Shown piece by piece: positions 1 to 7,989 of a stretch of DNA of 7,989 bases (the first letter of the stretch is position 1; each line of letters starts with the position of its first letter). The stretch is from Rhodospirillaceae bacterium (GTDB lineage: Bacteria; Pseudomonadota; Alphaproteobacteria; Rhodospirillales; 2-02-FULL-58-16), in contig JAUXMA010000066.1 of assembly GCA_030623425.1 (NCBI GenBank), positions 1 to 7,989 of the forward strand. The letters run 5' to 3'. Made by a program: the position numbers and the translations under genes. The notes under the pieces were generated by a model. It made no database searches and was not told the origin of the DNA. It worked only from the letters and a program-made list of their open reading frames with translations.

Positions 1-90
1 CCCTTTCGGGGACTTACGCGGCGCCACTGGCGCCACGGTTCCCCTCAAGCCTACCGAGGGGACGGGAAAAGCGATCGTAGGGGTACAATT
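1..90. repeat. Partial copy of a dispersed hairpin-rich repeat
   Basis: Bases 51-76 match bases 5530-5555 of the accD/folC element at 24 of 26 positions, and the neighbouring CCCCTC (41-46) matches 5524-5529 after a 4-base gap. Weaker similarity runs both ways: a GCGGC...GGCGCC stretch upstream, and a GGGT(A)CAAT stretch at about 81-90 that corresponds to the start of the right inverted arm of the other copy. This copy is full of potential hairpins, with GGCGCC-act-GGCGCC around 20-34 and CCCCTC/GAGGGG at 41-46 and 56-61. No coding sequence is visible. The outer end lies outside the window, so the type of element and its true boundaries cannot be settled here. It lies downstream of the truncated acetyltransferase gene and may be connected with its truncation. 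Confidence 0.6.
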
Positions 91-160
91 TAGATGATAC
101 AGGCCACTAGATATAGATAACGATCATCTTGGGGTGTTTTCCATCCGTGTTTTCAGAGCC

Positions 161-661
161 TTACCGCCCCTTCGTTCCGATGATGGCAAGGGAGCCCACA
201 TTCACGCCTCCCAAGATACAAGACCTCGGTCCGAGATGAACATGGCTGCCGACGGAACAGTCATGTTCGACCACGGCGCCGGCATTGACGACGGCGCCAG
301 CCAAAATGACCGTTCCCGCGCCGGTCCGGCAGTGAGAGGACAAAACCGCCGCCGGGTGCCGGATGGTCAAGGGCGTCAGGCCGCAAGACAGCCCCTTGCC
401 GAACAATTCCCGCCTTTGCCGGTTGGTTTTAACGCTTCCCGTTCCCAGCACGAAATGGGTGAACCCCTCCGCTTTCGCTTTTTCCAGGAAAGCGTCGTCA
501 TCAATGACGCGAACGCCAAGTACGCTGCCGCCCAGCAAGTCGGGATCGGCATCCAACACGGCGACGGGATCCGCCGCCGCCGCCAGAAGGGCATCGATGA
601 CAACCCGGCCATGTCCGCCGCCGCCGAGAACCAGGCACGCCGGCATGCTTGCAATGCTCAT
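161..661 (-). CDS. NeuD/PglD-type sugar O/N-acetyltransferase, 3'-truncated
   Basis: The product is 166 residues from the chosen ATG. The N-terminus has a nucleotide-fold glycine loop (GGGGHGRVV, residues 13-21) as in the PglD_N domain. The C-terminal half is a left-handed beta-helix of hexapeptide repeats, including VVNAGAVVEHDCSVGSHVH (about 124-142). In PglD-type enzymes the His of the 'EHD' motif (here H133) is the catalytic base. Such enzymes acetylate a UDP-linked amino sugar or sialic-like acid with acetyl-CoA, in the cytoplasm, for surface glycans or flagellin glycosylation. Family members usually run to about 200-220 residues and finish with further hexapeptide coils and a '(V/G)NPA' type ending. 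This one stops in the middle of the helix, after residues IIGTKGR, so roughly 40-50 residues are missing. Neither alternative frame downstream restores the coil. The ATG at 661 was preferred to one at 709 because the glycine loop then begins about 12 residues in; 646 is also possible. The protein is probably non-functional or altered. Confidence 0.75.
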   Translation of the reverse strand: MSIASMPACLVLGGGGHGRVVIDALLAAAADPVAVLDADPDLLGGSVLGVRVIDDDAFLEKAKAEGFTHFVLGTGSVKTNRQRRELFGKGLSCGLTPLTIRHPAAVLSSHCRTGAGTVILAGAVVNAGAVVEHDCSVGSHVHLGPRSCILGGVNVGSLAIIGTKGR

Positions 662-760
662 GGCGGTACGTGCCCGCAATGAAAGAGGGGAATACCCACC
701 GCCCGCCAAGATCGCGGACCATGGGCCGGGGCGAATTCAGACGCCTTTTGGACAGCCGAA

Positions 761-790
761 ACCGCCCTACGGGGAAAACCGCGGGGCGGT
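761..790 (-). terminator. Possible weak hairpin terminator after the FlaF-like gene
   Basis: ACCGCCC (761-767) pairs with GGGCGGT (784-790) around a 16-base loop. It lies just downstream of the FlaF-like stop codon in the minus direction. The T-rich tract after the stem is very short (TTCGG), so this is at best a weak intrinsic terminator and could be chance in GC-rich DNA. Confidence 0.25.
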
Positions 791-816
791 TGGCCATCTC
801 TGCAAAACGGAAAATA

Positions 817-1161
817 TTATTGCCCTTCCAGAAAACCCTCTGAAATCTGCAAGTTGATGTTGATGAGTGTATCGAGAACTTCCGCCGGCAATTCAACCCC
901 ATGTTTCATCGTCGTTTCGGCCACGTATTGGCTGAGCCTGACCAAATTGTCCGTAACTTCCTGAGTTAAGTTGACGTCGTTTTGTGAAACCACCATGCGA
1001 ATGGCGATCCACACCTCCATGTTCTTTTCCAAAGCCGTGGCCAACAAGCTTTGGTCGTCACGTGCCTGGTCCATCATCACCGCCGCTTCGGACAAGCCAT
1101 AAGCTCCTTCTTCCGGCACGGTCAAATTTTCAGCTTCGGCCCCGCCTTGTTCATCTGCCAT
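817..1161 (-). CDS. FlaF-like flagellar biosynthesis regulator (putative)
   Basis: This is a 114-residue acidic, soluble protein without a signal peptide or membrane segment. The second half (about residues 43-112) has the spacing I associate with the alphaproteobacterial FlaF family: an 'AL..N..VW' helix, a run ending in 'NLVRLSQYV', then 'LININLQISEGFLEG' at the C-terminus. The length also fits FlaF (about 110-130 residues). In Caulobacter, FlaF acts with FlbT after transcription to control flagellin synthesis and export. The N-terminal 35 residues are not recognisable. The start is well supported: GAAGGG (1170-1175) sits 8 bases before the ATG. Neighbouring genes on the same strand are glycan-related (acetyltransferase and glycosyltransferase pieces), which fits a flagellin-modification locus. 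No flagellin or flbT is in the window to confirm this. An unrelated small helical protein is the alternative. Confidence 0.55.
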   Translation of the reverse strand: MADEQGGAEAENLTVPEEGAYGLSEAAVMMDQARDDQSLLATALEKNMEVWIAIRMVVSQNDVNLTQEVTDNLVRLSQYVAETTMKHGVELPAEVLDTLININLQISEGFLEGQ

Positions 1162-1375
1162 ATCAAAAACCCTTCATTCAGCTTGCCGTGACATATGCAC
1201 GATTATGCAACCTTAAGCAGTAAAATAATTTCCCGCAATATAAGGACCGACCAACCATGGCGCATCATAACTTTCCTGTTTGGCGAGTTCAATTCAAACC
1301 GTAAGCCAAAAATCATTCTTTTTTTCTTAAGGTTTGTCATATGCTTTTGCAAAATCCAAGGTTTTCCCACCCTGA
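1162..1375. other. AT-rich intergenic region upstream of the FlaF-like gene
   Basis: This stretch is clearly more AT-rich than its surroundings and I see no convincing gene on either strand. It contains the Shine-Dalgarno for the FlaF-like gene and must contain that gene's promoter if it is transcribed alone. I could not pick out a confident sigma-70, sigma-28 or sigma-54 promoter. A run of seven T's is at about 1318-1325. The open frames across it lack codon bias. Confidence 0.4.
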
Positions 1376-1587
1376 AACTTCGAAAAGCTTGGCGGCGGTT
1401 GTCTTGCGGGCCGCGGCAAGAAAACCTGCACGGAGGACAAGCCGGGCGGCGGCAGCTTTTCTACCATTGCGACGGCTGGCTCCGGCCGGCGCCGGAAACG
1501 CCGCCCGAGGAGGCCGGCGGCCCGACCTTGCCGTTGCCGATGCGCGATCAACCCCTGGTCGCTTTCTGGGAACAGGTCCTTTTATTC
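1376..1587 (+). pseudogene. Frameshifted coding remnant, unknown function
   Basis: Two plus-strand frames join at the T run 1457-1460 to give one continuous protein-like reading. The first frame runs from just after a TGA at 1373-1375 and includes KKTCTEDKPGGGSF. The second continues from 1459 with FYHCDGWLRPAPETPPEE and ends WEQVLLF. In both pieces nearly every codon ends in G or C, as in the real genes of this window, whereas the other frames do not look protein-like. A single missing T would explain the break. The combined fragment of about 70 residues has cysteines spaced C-x8-C-x12-C or so and a proline-rich tail. I do not recognise a family. There is no obvious start codon or Shine-Dalgarno, so it appears to be the tail of a lost gene. 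The 8-bp target duplication of the adjacent miniature element forms its right edge. Confidence 0.35.
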
Positions 1588-1752
1588 GGTTCTTCACCGA
1601 TTACCGGGGATGATGGCCCGTGGACCCCAGGTCGGCTCGGGAGAATGGCCGCAAGGTCTCTCAAGAGAATAGGCAGGGCTTACTTTTTTGGGAGGCACCC
1701 TCGCGGCAAGGCGGGCTGATTTCCCCGTTAATCGGTGAAGAACCTTTTATTC
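1580..1752. mobile_element. Miniature inverted-repeat element, ISL3-like, with 8-bp target duplication
   Basis: The element proper is 1588-1744 (157 bp). Its 22-bp ends, 1588-1609 and 1723-1744, are inverted copies with one mismatch, both starting GGTTCTTCACCGATTA when read inward. It is flanked on both sides by the identical octamer TTTTATTC (1580-1587 and 1745-1752). An 8-bp duplication and ends beginning GG(T/C)TCTTC are what I would expect of the ISL3 family. The interior (about 113 bp) holds no transposase, so this is a non-autonomous derivative that would have needed a full-length relative elsewhere. The right duplication overlaps the stop codon of the minus-strand glycosyltransferase fragment (TAA at 1747-1749). 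Because the octamer is a copied target, that stop predates the insertion. The intact duplication and near-perfect ends suggest a fairly recent event. Confidence 0.85.
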
Positions 1753-2220
1753 CCAGAAGGTCAAATCGGCAATTTCTTCAATATACCTGGATTGCAGCGG
1801 CAAGGTTACCGAACCGGGAGCGGTGTAGGGTTCTTCCTCCGACCCCTCTCTCCAGCCCGGGCAATTGCTGGTCATCTGAAACATATGGTCGGCGACGGCG
1901 ATCAGTTGTTCCGGGGAATTATCGACGAACTTGACATCTTTGGGACGCAACCTGTGCGCCGACAGGCTGCCCATTTCGAGTAATTCCCGGGGACGAAGGA
2001 TGCGGCCATCCGGCATTATGAATTTTTTGATCAAGACGACATCGCCGTCGTTCCAAACCCCGATCCCGATCGCGTTGGTCGTCGCCGCGGGTGTCTTGAA
2101 GGAAGCCGCCAGTTGCGTCGTGCCCGTGTCCGTGCCGATAAAATAGCGGGCCCGGCTGGCGGCGAAAGCCTGTTCGGGAAAACTGTCCTCATCCCCGCTG
2201 AGATCGGTCAAGCCGTCCAT
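1747..2220 (-). CDS. TIGR04372-like glycosyltransferase, C-terminal fragment
   Basis: The 157-residue reading resembles the C-terminal part of the TIGR04372 putative glycosyltransferases. It has an [10 protein letters not shown] segment (about 24-33), where the family has a 'C.FFIGT.SG' loop, then a 'TP....NAIGIG' strand, 'DVVLIKKF' and a downstream helix [14 protein letters not shown]. Family members are typically several hundred residues, so most of the protein including its N-terminal half is missing. An in-frame TGA (2236-2238) lies only 18 bases upstream of the ATG at 2220, and neither other frame continues the family pattern. The ATG is therefore probably just an internal methionine, and the locus is most likely a pseudogene. 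Such enzymes are thought to transfer sugars onto surface glycans or lipids, which fits the nearby acetyltransferase. The piece sits head-to-head with trpB. The family call rests on pattern memory, not a search. Confidence 0.6.
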   Translation of the reverse strand: MDGLTDLSGDEDSFPEQAFAASRARYFIGTDTGTTQLAASFKTPAATTNAIGIGVWNDGDVVLIKKFIMPDGRILRPRELLEMGSLSAHRLRPKDVKFVDNSPEQLIAVADHMFQMTSNCPGWREGSEEEPYTAPGSVTLPLQSRYIEEIADLTFWE

Positions 2221-2373
2221 TTCCGACAGCCGAGATCAATGGCGCCGCCGCCGGAAGCAACAAATTTCTCCGTTTTTCCACGCCTTTGTGGTTTATTACC
2301 CGCGCCCCGCGAACCGGAGAAGGGAGGGTACGGCTGTTTTCCCAAGCCGAGGCGGGAACAAAAACCCGGGCAA

Positions 2374-3599
<1,226 letters not shown>

Positions 3600-3600
<1 letters not shown>

Positions 3601-4442
3601 TGCCGGTAACCCGCATCGATCGCCGTTTCGCCGCCTTAAGGAGAGAAAACCGCGGCGGCTTGGTGGTCTTCGTGACGGCGGGCGATCCCGATCCGCGAAC
3701 GTCGGCGGAAATCCTCCGGGGTCTTCCCGCCGCCGGCGCCGATTTTATCGAACTGGGCATGCCGTTCAGCGATCCGATGGCCGACGGCCCGGCCATCCAG
3801 ATGAGTTCCCAGCGGGCGCTGAAAGGCGGCGCGACAATGAAAACGACCCTCGAACTGGTCGCCGACTTCCGCCAACGCGACGGCGAAACGCCGATCATCC
3901 TCATGGGTTATTACAATCCGGTTTATATTTTCGGCGTCGATGCTTTCTTGAACGAGGCGAAAGCCGCCGGCGTCGACGGCTTGATCATCGTCGACCTGCC
4001 GCCGGAAGAGGAAAATGAGATCTGCCTGCCGTCGCGAATGGCGGGAATCAACTTCATCTATCTGACGGCGCCGACCACCGACGAGATCAGGTTGCCCAGG
4101 GTGGTCGAAAAGGCCAGCGGTTTCGTCTATTATGTTTCCATCACCGGCATTACCGGCACCGCCTCGGCGCGGATCGAGGACGTCCGCAAGGCGGTCGAAC
4201 GCCTGCGCCGCCATACCGACCTTCCCATCGCCGTCGGTTTCGGCATCAAGACGCCGGAGCAGGCGGCCGGGGTTGTCGCCGTCGCCGACGCCGCCGTCGT
4301 CGGATCGGCCCTGGTCGGCAAGGTAACGGAAAATCTGGACGAGGACGGAAAGGCTCGTCCCGGCCTGACCAACGCGGTGCTGGGTTTTACCGCCGAATTG
4401 GCCAAGGGTGTGCGCGACGCCCGGCTGAAAGGGGCAGCTTGA
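3600..4442 (+). CDS. trpA: Tryptophan synthase alpha subunit
   Basis: TrpA cleaves indole-3-glycerol phosphate to indole and glyceraldehyde-3-phosphate and passes the indole to TrpB. The 280-residue product is a complete TIM barrel with the family motifs. [18 protein letters not shown] (about 47-64) carries catalytic E51 and D62, equivalent to Glu49 and Asp60 of the Salmonella enzyme. LMGYYNPVY (101-109), [11 protein letters not shown] (127-137), [14 protein letters not shown] (174-187, the mobile loop) and the phosphate-binding GFGIKTPEQ and VGSALV segments follow. The ATG at 3600 was chosen because it overlaps the trpB stop in the sequence TGATG, a normal translationally coupled arrangement, and gives the usual N-terminus. 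An open frame running back to 3429 lies inside trpB and was ignored. The gene ends directly against the accD start. Confidence 0.97.
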
Positions 4443-5468
4443 ATGAATTGGCTTAAGAACCTGGTCCGGCCGAAGCTGAGGGAACTTGTCGGCAGGCAGA
4501 AGGAAATTCCCGACAGCCTCTGGCACAATTGCCCCAAATGCGAGGAGATGATTTTTCACAGCGATCTGGAGAAGGATCTCTGGGTTTGCCGGTGCTGCGG
4601 CCATCACATGCGTATGGAGGCCGGAAAACGGCTGGTAATGTTGTTTGATGACGCCGCCTATCAGACCGTCGAACTGGGCGACGTGCCGACCGATCCCCTG
4701 AAGTTCCGCGACCGCAGGAAATACACCGAGCGCATGAAAGAAGCGCGGAACCAAACCGGCGAGACCGACGCGCTGGTCGTCGCGCACGGAAAAATGGGCG
4801 GCTCCAATGTCGTCATCGCGGCCCTGGATTTCTCTTTCATGGGCGGTTCCATGGGTATTGCCGTCGGTCAAGGGTTGCTGACGGCGGCCCGCTTGGCGGT
4901 GGTCCAGGACGCATCGCTGATCGTCGTGCCGTCTTCCGGCGGCGCCCGCATGCAGGAAGGCATTCTCTCGCTCATGCAAATGGCACGGACAACCATCGCC
5001 GTCGAAGAGGTCCGTGAAGCCGGCCTGCCCTATATCGTGGTCCTCGCCGATCCCACCACTGGCGGCGTGACGGCCTCGTTCGCCATGCTGGGCGACATCG
5101 CCGTCGCCGAACCGGGAGCCATCATCGGTTTCGCCGGCGCCCGTGTCATCGAACAGACCATCCGCGAAAAGTTGCCCGAGGGTTTTCAGCGGGCGGAATA
5201 CCTGCTCGACCATGGCATGGTCGACATGGTGGTTCATCGCCACGAATTGCGCGACACCTTGATTCGCCTCATCGGCCTTCTGCGCAACACCGGTCCGGCG
5301 GCTGATGTCGCCTCCATTGCCGCCGCCGCCGAGACGCCCGCCGCCAATCCGGCTCCCTCCGAGGACCGTCCAACTAAGGGCCGTCCAACCAAGGACCGTC
5401 CAACCAAGGGCCGTCCAACCAAGGGCCGTCCAACTAAGGGCCGTCCAACTAAGGACCGTCCAACTTGA
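4443..5468 (+). CDS. accD: Acetyl-CoA carboxylase carboxyltransferase subunit beta
   Basis: AccD with AccA moves the carboxyl group from carboxybiotin to acetyl-CoA, making malonyl-CoA for fatty acid synthesis. The 341-residue product starts with the expected N-terminal four-cysteine zinc ribbon (C30, C33, C49, C52). The crotonase-fold carboxyltransferase domain follows, with [14 protein letters not shown] (132-145), [10 protein letters not shown] (164-173), [15 protein letters not shown] (204-218) and [18 protein letters not shown] (222-239). The domain ends near residue 280, and E. coli AccD is 304 residues. Here an Ala/Pro linker (about 284-307) leads into a 34-residue basic tail of seven (G/D)RPTK units (308-341), which is not part of the conserved enzyme. 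Its start follows the trpA stop with no gap. The TGA stop (5466-5468) is the last base triplet before the accD/folC miniature element. Position between trpA and folC is usual for alphaproteobacteria. Confidence 0.97.
   Translation: MNWLKNLVRPKLRELVGRQKEIPDSLWHNCPKCEEMIFHSDLEKDLWVCRCCGHHMRMEAGKRLVMLFDDAAYQTVELGDVPTDPLKFRDRRKYTERMKEARNQTGETDALVVAHGKMGGSNVVIAALDFSFMGGSMGIAVGQGLLTAARLAVVQDASLIVVPSSGGARMQEGILSLMQMARTTIAVEEVREAGLPYIVVLADPTTGGVTASFAMLGDIAVAEPGAIIGFAGARVIEQTIREKLPEGFQRAEYLLDHGMVDMVVHRHELRDTLIRLIGLLRNTGPAADVASIAAAAETPAANPAPSEDRPTKGRPTKDRPTKGRPTKGRPTKGRPTKDRPT
5364..5468 (+). repeat. 15-bp tandem repeat, seven units, coding the AccD tail
   Basis: Seven consecutive 15-bp units follow the pattern G(G/A)CCGTCCAAC(C/T)AAG, in phase with the accD reading frame; unit boundaries are 5364, 5379, 5394, 5409, 5424, 5439 and 5454. 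Variation is limited to G/A at position 2 (Gly or Asp codon), C/T at position 12 (silent), and the last unit, whose end reads CTTGA and supplies the stop codon. The near-identity of the units points to recent expansion by slippage or unequal recombination. Copy number can change by whole units without breaking the frame. Confidence 0.95.
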
Positions 5469-5584
5469 TACCAACGACCCTTATTATTGACCCATGACGA
5501 TGCGGCCAGCATCGCCGGCGCCTCCCCTCCTACCGAGGAAACGGGAAAAGCGATCACAATGGGTCAATAATAAGGGTCGTTGGT

Positions 5585-5585
<1 letters not shown>
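5469..5585. mobile_element. Miniature inverted-repeat element between accD and folC, TA target duplication
   Basis: Bases 5468-5495 and 5559-5586 are perfect 28-bp inverted copies. The arms read inward as (A)TACCAACGACCCTTATT and on. The simplest reading is a 113-bp element (5471-5583) inserted at a TA dinucleotide that is now present at 5469-5470 and 5584-5585; the outermost matching A/T pair is then coincidence. TA duplication is typical of IS630/Tc1-mariner-type transposition, but family assignment is inference. There is no room for a transposase. The interior contains a small hairpin (CGATGC 5498-5503 with GCATCG 5509-5514) and the 26-bp core shared with the left edge of the window. Removing the element and one TA restores TGA-T-ATG, so accD and folC were originally one base apart. 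Confidence 0.85.
5572..5576 (+). promoter_or_regulatory. folC Shine-Dalgarno supplied by the miniature element
   Basis: AAGGG lies 8 bases before the folC ATG and falls wholly inside the right inverted arm of the element. In the reconstructed pre-insertion sequence the nearest SD-like string (AGGA at 5452-5455 in the accD repeat) would be about 14 bases from the ATG, further than ideal. In RNA the site is paired in the 28-bp stem unless the stem is opened. Confidence 0.6.
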
Positions 5586-6856
<1,271 letters not shown>

Positions 6857-6918
6857 AGCATTTCTAGACGGCGGGACGATTCGGACGTTTTGGAAACGGC
6901 GGCTTTTCGCATGAAATG

Positions 6919-6949
6919 AAAACCCCGCCGGGTGGCGGGGGTTCGTTTC
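6919..6949. terminator. Intrinsic terminator between convergent folC and trxA
   Basis: CCCCGCC (6923-6929) pairs with GGCGGGG (6934-6940) around a GGGT loop. On the minus strand the stem is followed by TTTTCATTTC, a good tract for terminating trxA, whose stop is about 35 bases before the stem. On the plus strand the following GTTCGTTTCC is poorer but could serve folC. The location between convergent genes fits a bidirectional terminator. Confidence 0.75.
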
Positions 6950-6975
6950 CGGCGGCGGAGATCGCAAGCTCCGGA

Positions 6976-7293
6976 TCAGATCACCGATTCAATCCATTCG
7001 ACCATCTTGTTTTTGGGCAAGGCGCCGGTCTTGGTGGCGGCGACCTCGCCATCCTTGAACAGCATCAGGGTCGGAATTCCGCGAACGCCGTACTTGGACG
7101 GAGTCATCGGGTTTTCGTCGATGTTGATCTTGGCGACGGTGACCTTGTCGCCCAACTCCGAGGCCAACTCCTCGAGTACGGGAGCGATTTGTTTGCAGGG
7201 TCCACACCACTCCGCCCAGAAATCGACGATGACTGGCGTCGAAGACCTGAGAACCTCGGAATCGAAGGTCTCGTCGGTAACCTGTTTCGGCAT
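6976..7293 (-). CDS. trxA: Thioredoxin 1
   Basis: This is a small cytoplasmic disulfide reductase that recycles electrons from thioredoxin reductase to ribonucleotide reductase, methionine sulfoxide reductase and others. The 105-residue product matches the normal length and fold: the [10 protein letters not shown] active site with redox cysteines C30 and C33, the conserved KINIDENP strand-loop, and the cis-proline loop [15 protein letters not shown] with P74. There is no signal peptide, so it is not a periplasmic relative. An AGGAAAGAG ribosome site (7297-7305) precedes the ATG. It lies 104 bases downstream of the addA stop on the same strand, in the order addA-trxA common in alphaproteobacteria. 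That gap is AT-rich near trxA and could carry its own promoter, but no clear -35/-10 pair was identified. The gene converges on folC with a hairpin terminator between. Confidence 0.98.
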   Translation of the reverse strand: MPKQVTDETFDSEVLRSSTPVIVDFWAEWCGPCKQIAPVLEELASELGDKVTVAKINIDENPMTPSKYGVRGIPTLMLFKDGEVAATKTGALPKNKMVEWIESVI

Positions 7294-7397
7294 TAACTCT
7301 TTCCTATCAATATGTTAACTTAAAATACGTGGAATTTTCTTTGACTGGATCGCCGTCCCATGCACGGACTTGAACTTAGGCAGACGCCGGCCTTGCG

Positions 7398-7989
7398 TCA
7401 AGGCGCATGCCGGTCCAAAAGGGGCTCGGGCAGGGCCATCAAGTCGGCGTTGGCGGTCCACAGCAGGAGGCACCGCACCGACCGGTCCGGATAAATGCGC
7501 CGAAGCGCCGCGCGGTAGGCGGCCATCTGCGCGAGGTAGATGGCGGGAACCTCGTCAACGGCGGCCGGCGGCGATCGGTTGGTTTTGTAGTCGATGACGC
7601 TGACGGCCCTGTCGGTGACCAGCAAACGGTCCATTTGCGCCGAGATGACGGTGCCCGAGACGTCGCCGATCAAAGACACTTCCGCCCGGCTGCCCGGTCC
7701 GAAAAGGGCGGCGAAATCGGCATGCCCAAGGATGGCCAGGACCTCGGCGGCGATTTCCGCCTGTTCCCGCGGCGAAAGATCGTGGACGGGGCGGGCCAGA
7801 TAGGTCCGCGCCGCCTCGCAACGCAAATCGCCGGGCACATCCGGCAGGCATTGCAACAACCGATGGGTGAGGCGTCCGCGTTTGAACTTGGCTCCGCCAT
7901 CGTCCGAGACGGGGGAGATCACCGGCGGTTCCTCTTTTAGCGGCGCCGACGGGGTCAGGGGCCGCGACGGTTCGGCCTCTGGCGGCGCC
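7398..7989 (-). CDS. addA: AddA-type double-strand-break repair helicase/nuclease, C-terminal end (partial)
   Basis: The frame is open to the right edge, so the gene starts outside the window; about 196 C-terminal residues are visible. They carry the RecB/AddA-type nuclease domain. RGRLTHRLLQCLPD has the motif-I histidine. A 'GDVSGTVISAQMDRLL' stretch carries a metal-binding Asp, VIDYKTNR is the catalytic D-x-K motif, and QMAAYRAALRRIYP is the motif following it. The ending LLLWTANADLMALPEPLLDRHAP is typical of alphaproteobacterial AddA. With AddB, AddA unwinds and trims broken DNA ends for RecA loading. A GTG at 7922 could be mistaken for a start, but the upstream codons (RPLTPSAPLKEEPP...) match the AddA linker before the nuclease domain, so the coding sequence clearly continues. 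Confidence 0.93.
   Translation of the reverse strand, partial: APPEAEPSRPLTPSAPLKEEPPVISPVSDDGGAKFKRGRLTHRLLQCLPDVPGDLRCEAARTYLARPVHDLSPREQAEIAAEVLAILGHADFAALFGPGSRAEVSLIGDVSGTVISAQMDRLLVTDRAVSVIDYKTNRSPPAAVDEVPAIYLAQMAAYRAALRRIYPDRSVRCLLLWTANADLMALPEPLLDRHAP

Noticed and set aside
1195..1719. A single 174-codon plus-strand gene across 1195-1719
   Set aside because: Its first part is AT-rich without codon bias and its last part lies inside the miniature element. Only the middle (about 1459-1587) looks coding, and it joins better to another frame.
2113..2373. 87-codon in-frame extension upstream of trpB
   Set aside because: It is antisense to the glycosyltransferase fragment, has no TrpB similarity, and would make the protein far longer than the family.
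2221..2373. Tryptophan attenuator or leader peptide before trpB
   Set aside because: I saw no short frame with Trp codon runs and no terminator/antiterminator pair; the only stem (2331-2335 with 2345-2349) is weak.
5364..5468. Repeats at the accD end as a CRISPR-like array
   Set aside because: Units are contiguous 15-mers without spacers, in frame with accD, and encode a peptide repeat.
3636..5474. Long minus-strand open frame (about 612 codons) antisense to trpA and accD
   Set aside because: It is the complement of two clearly conserved genes in GC-rich DNA. Its translation is low-complexity (WTALGWTVL repeats from the accD tandem repeat) with no recognisable domain.
6916..7318. Plus-strand open frames across trxA
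   Set aside because: They are shadows of a complete thioredoxin gene and of the terminator, with no own ribosome site or known domain.

Overview
The window looks like chromosomal DNA of a GC-rich alphaproteobacterium, most likely of the Rhodospirillales type. The evidence is the gene string trpB-trpA-accD-folC on the plus strand, followed by trxA and addA on the minus strand. This arrangement is familiar from that class, and the protein sequences fit it. No database search was possible, so the taxonomy is inference.

Left third (about 1-2373): a sparse, eroded region with everything recognisable on the minus strand. It holds a C-terminally truncated NeuD/PglD-type sugar acetyltransferase (161-661), a small FlaF-like flagellar protein (817-1161), and the C-terminal piece of a TIGR04372-like glycosyltransferase (1747-2220). 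Together these suggest the worn edge of a flagellin or surface-glycan modification locus. Between the FlaF-like gene and the glycosyltransferase piece lie a frameshifted plus-strand coding remnant (about 1376-1587) and a 157-bp non-coding element. That element has 22-bp terminal inverted repeats and a perfect 8-bp target duplication, and resembles an ISL3-type miniature element. The first ~90 bases hold one copy of a dispersed, hairpin-rich repeat.

Middle (2374-6856): a compact plus-strand operon. trpB and trpA overlap by one base, and accD follows trpA with no gap. It encodes both subunits of tryptophan synthase, the beta subunit of the acetyl-CoA carboxylase carboxyltransferase, and folylpolyglutamate/dihydrofolate synthase. 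trpF, the usual upstream partner, is not next to trpB. Two oddities sit at the accD/folC junction. The accD gene ends in seven 15-bp tandem repeats, giving a basic (G/D)RPTK tail. Immediately after the stop codon is a miniature element with perfect 28-bp inverted arms and an apparent TA duplication. The element spares both the accD stop and the folC start, and now supplies the folC Shine-Dalgarno sequence. Its interior shares a 26-bp core (24 identities) with the repeat at the left edge of the window.

Right (6857-7989): a hairpin terminator separates folC from the convergent trxA (thioredoxin). Upstream of trxA on the same strand is the C-terminal nuclease end of addA, which runs off the window.

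I saw no CRISPR array, tRNA, rRNA, toxin-antitoxin pair or new multi-gene defence system. The genuinely unusual material is the set of small mobile or repeat elements and how they sit against coding sequence.
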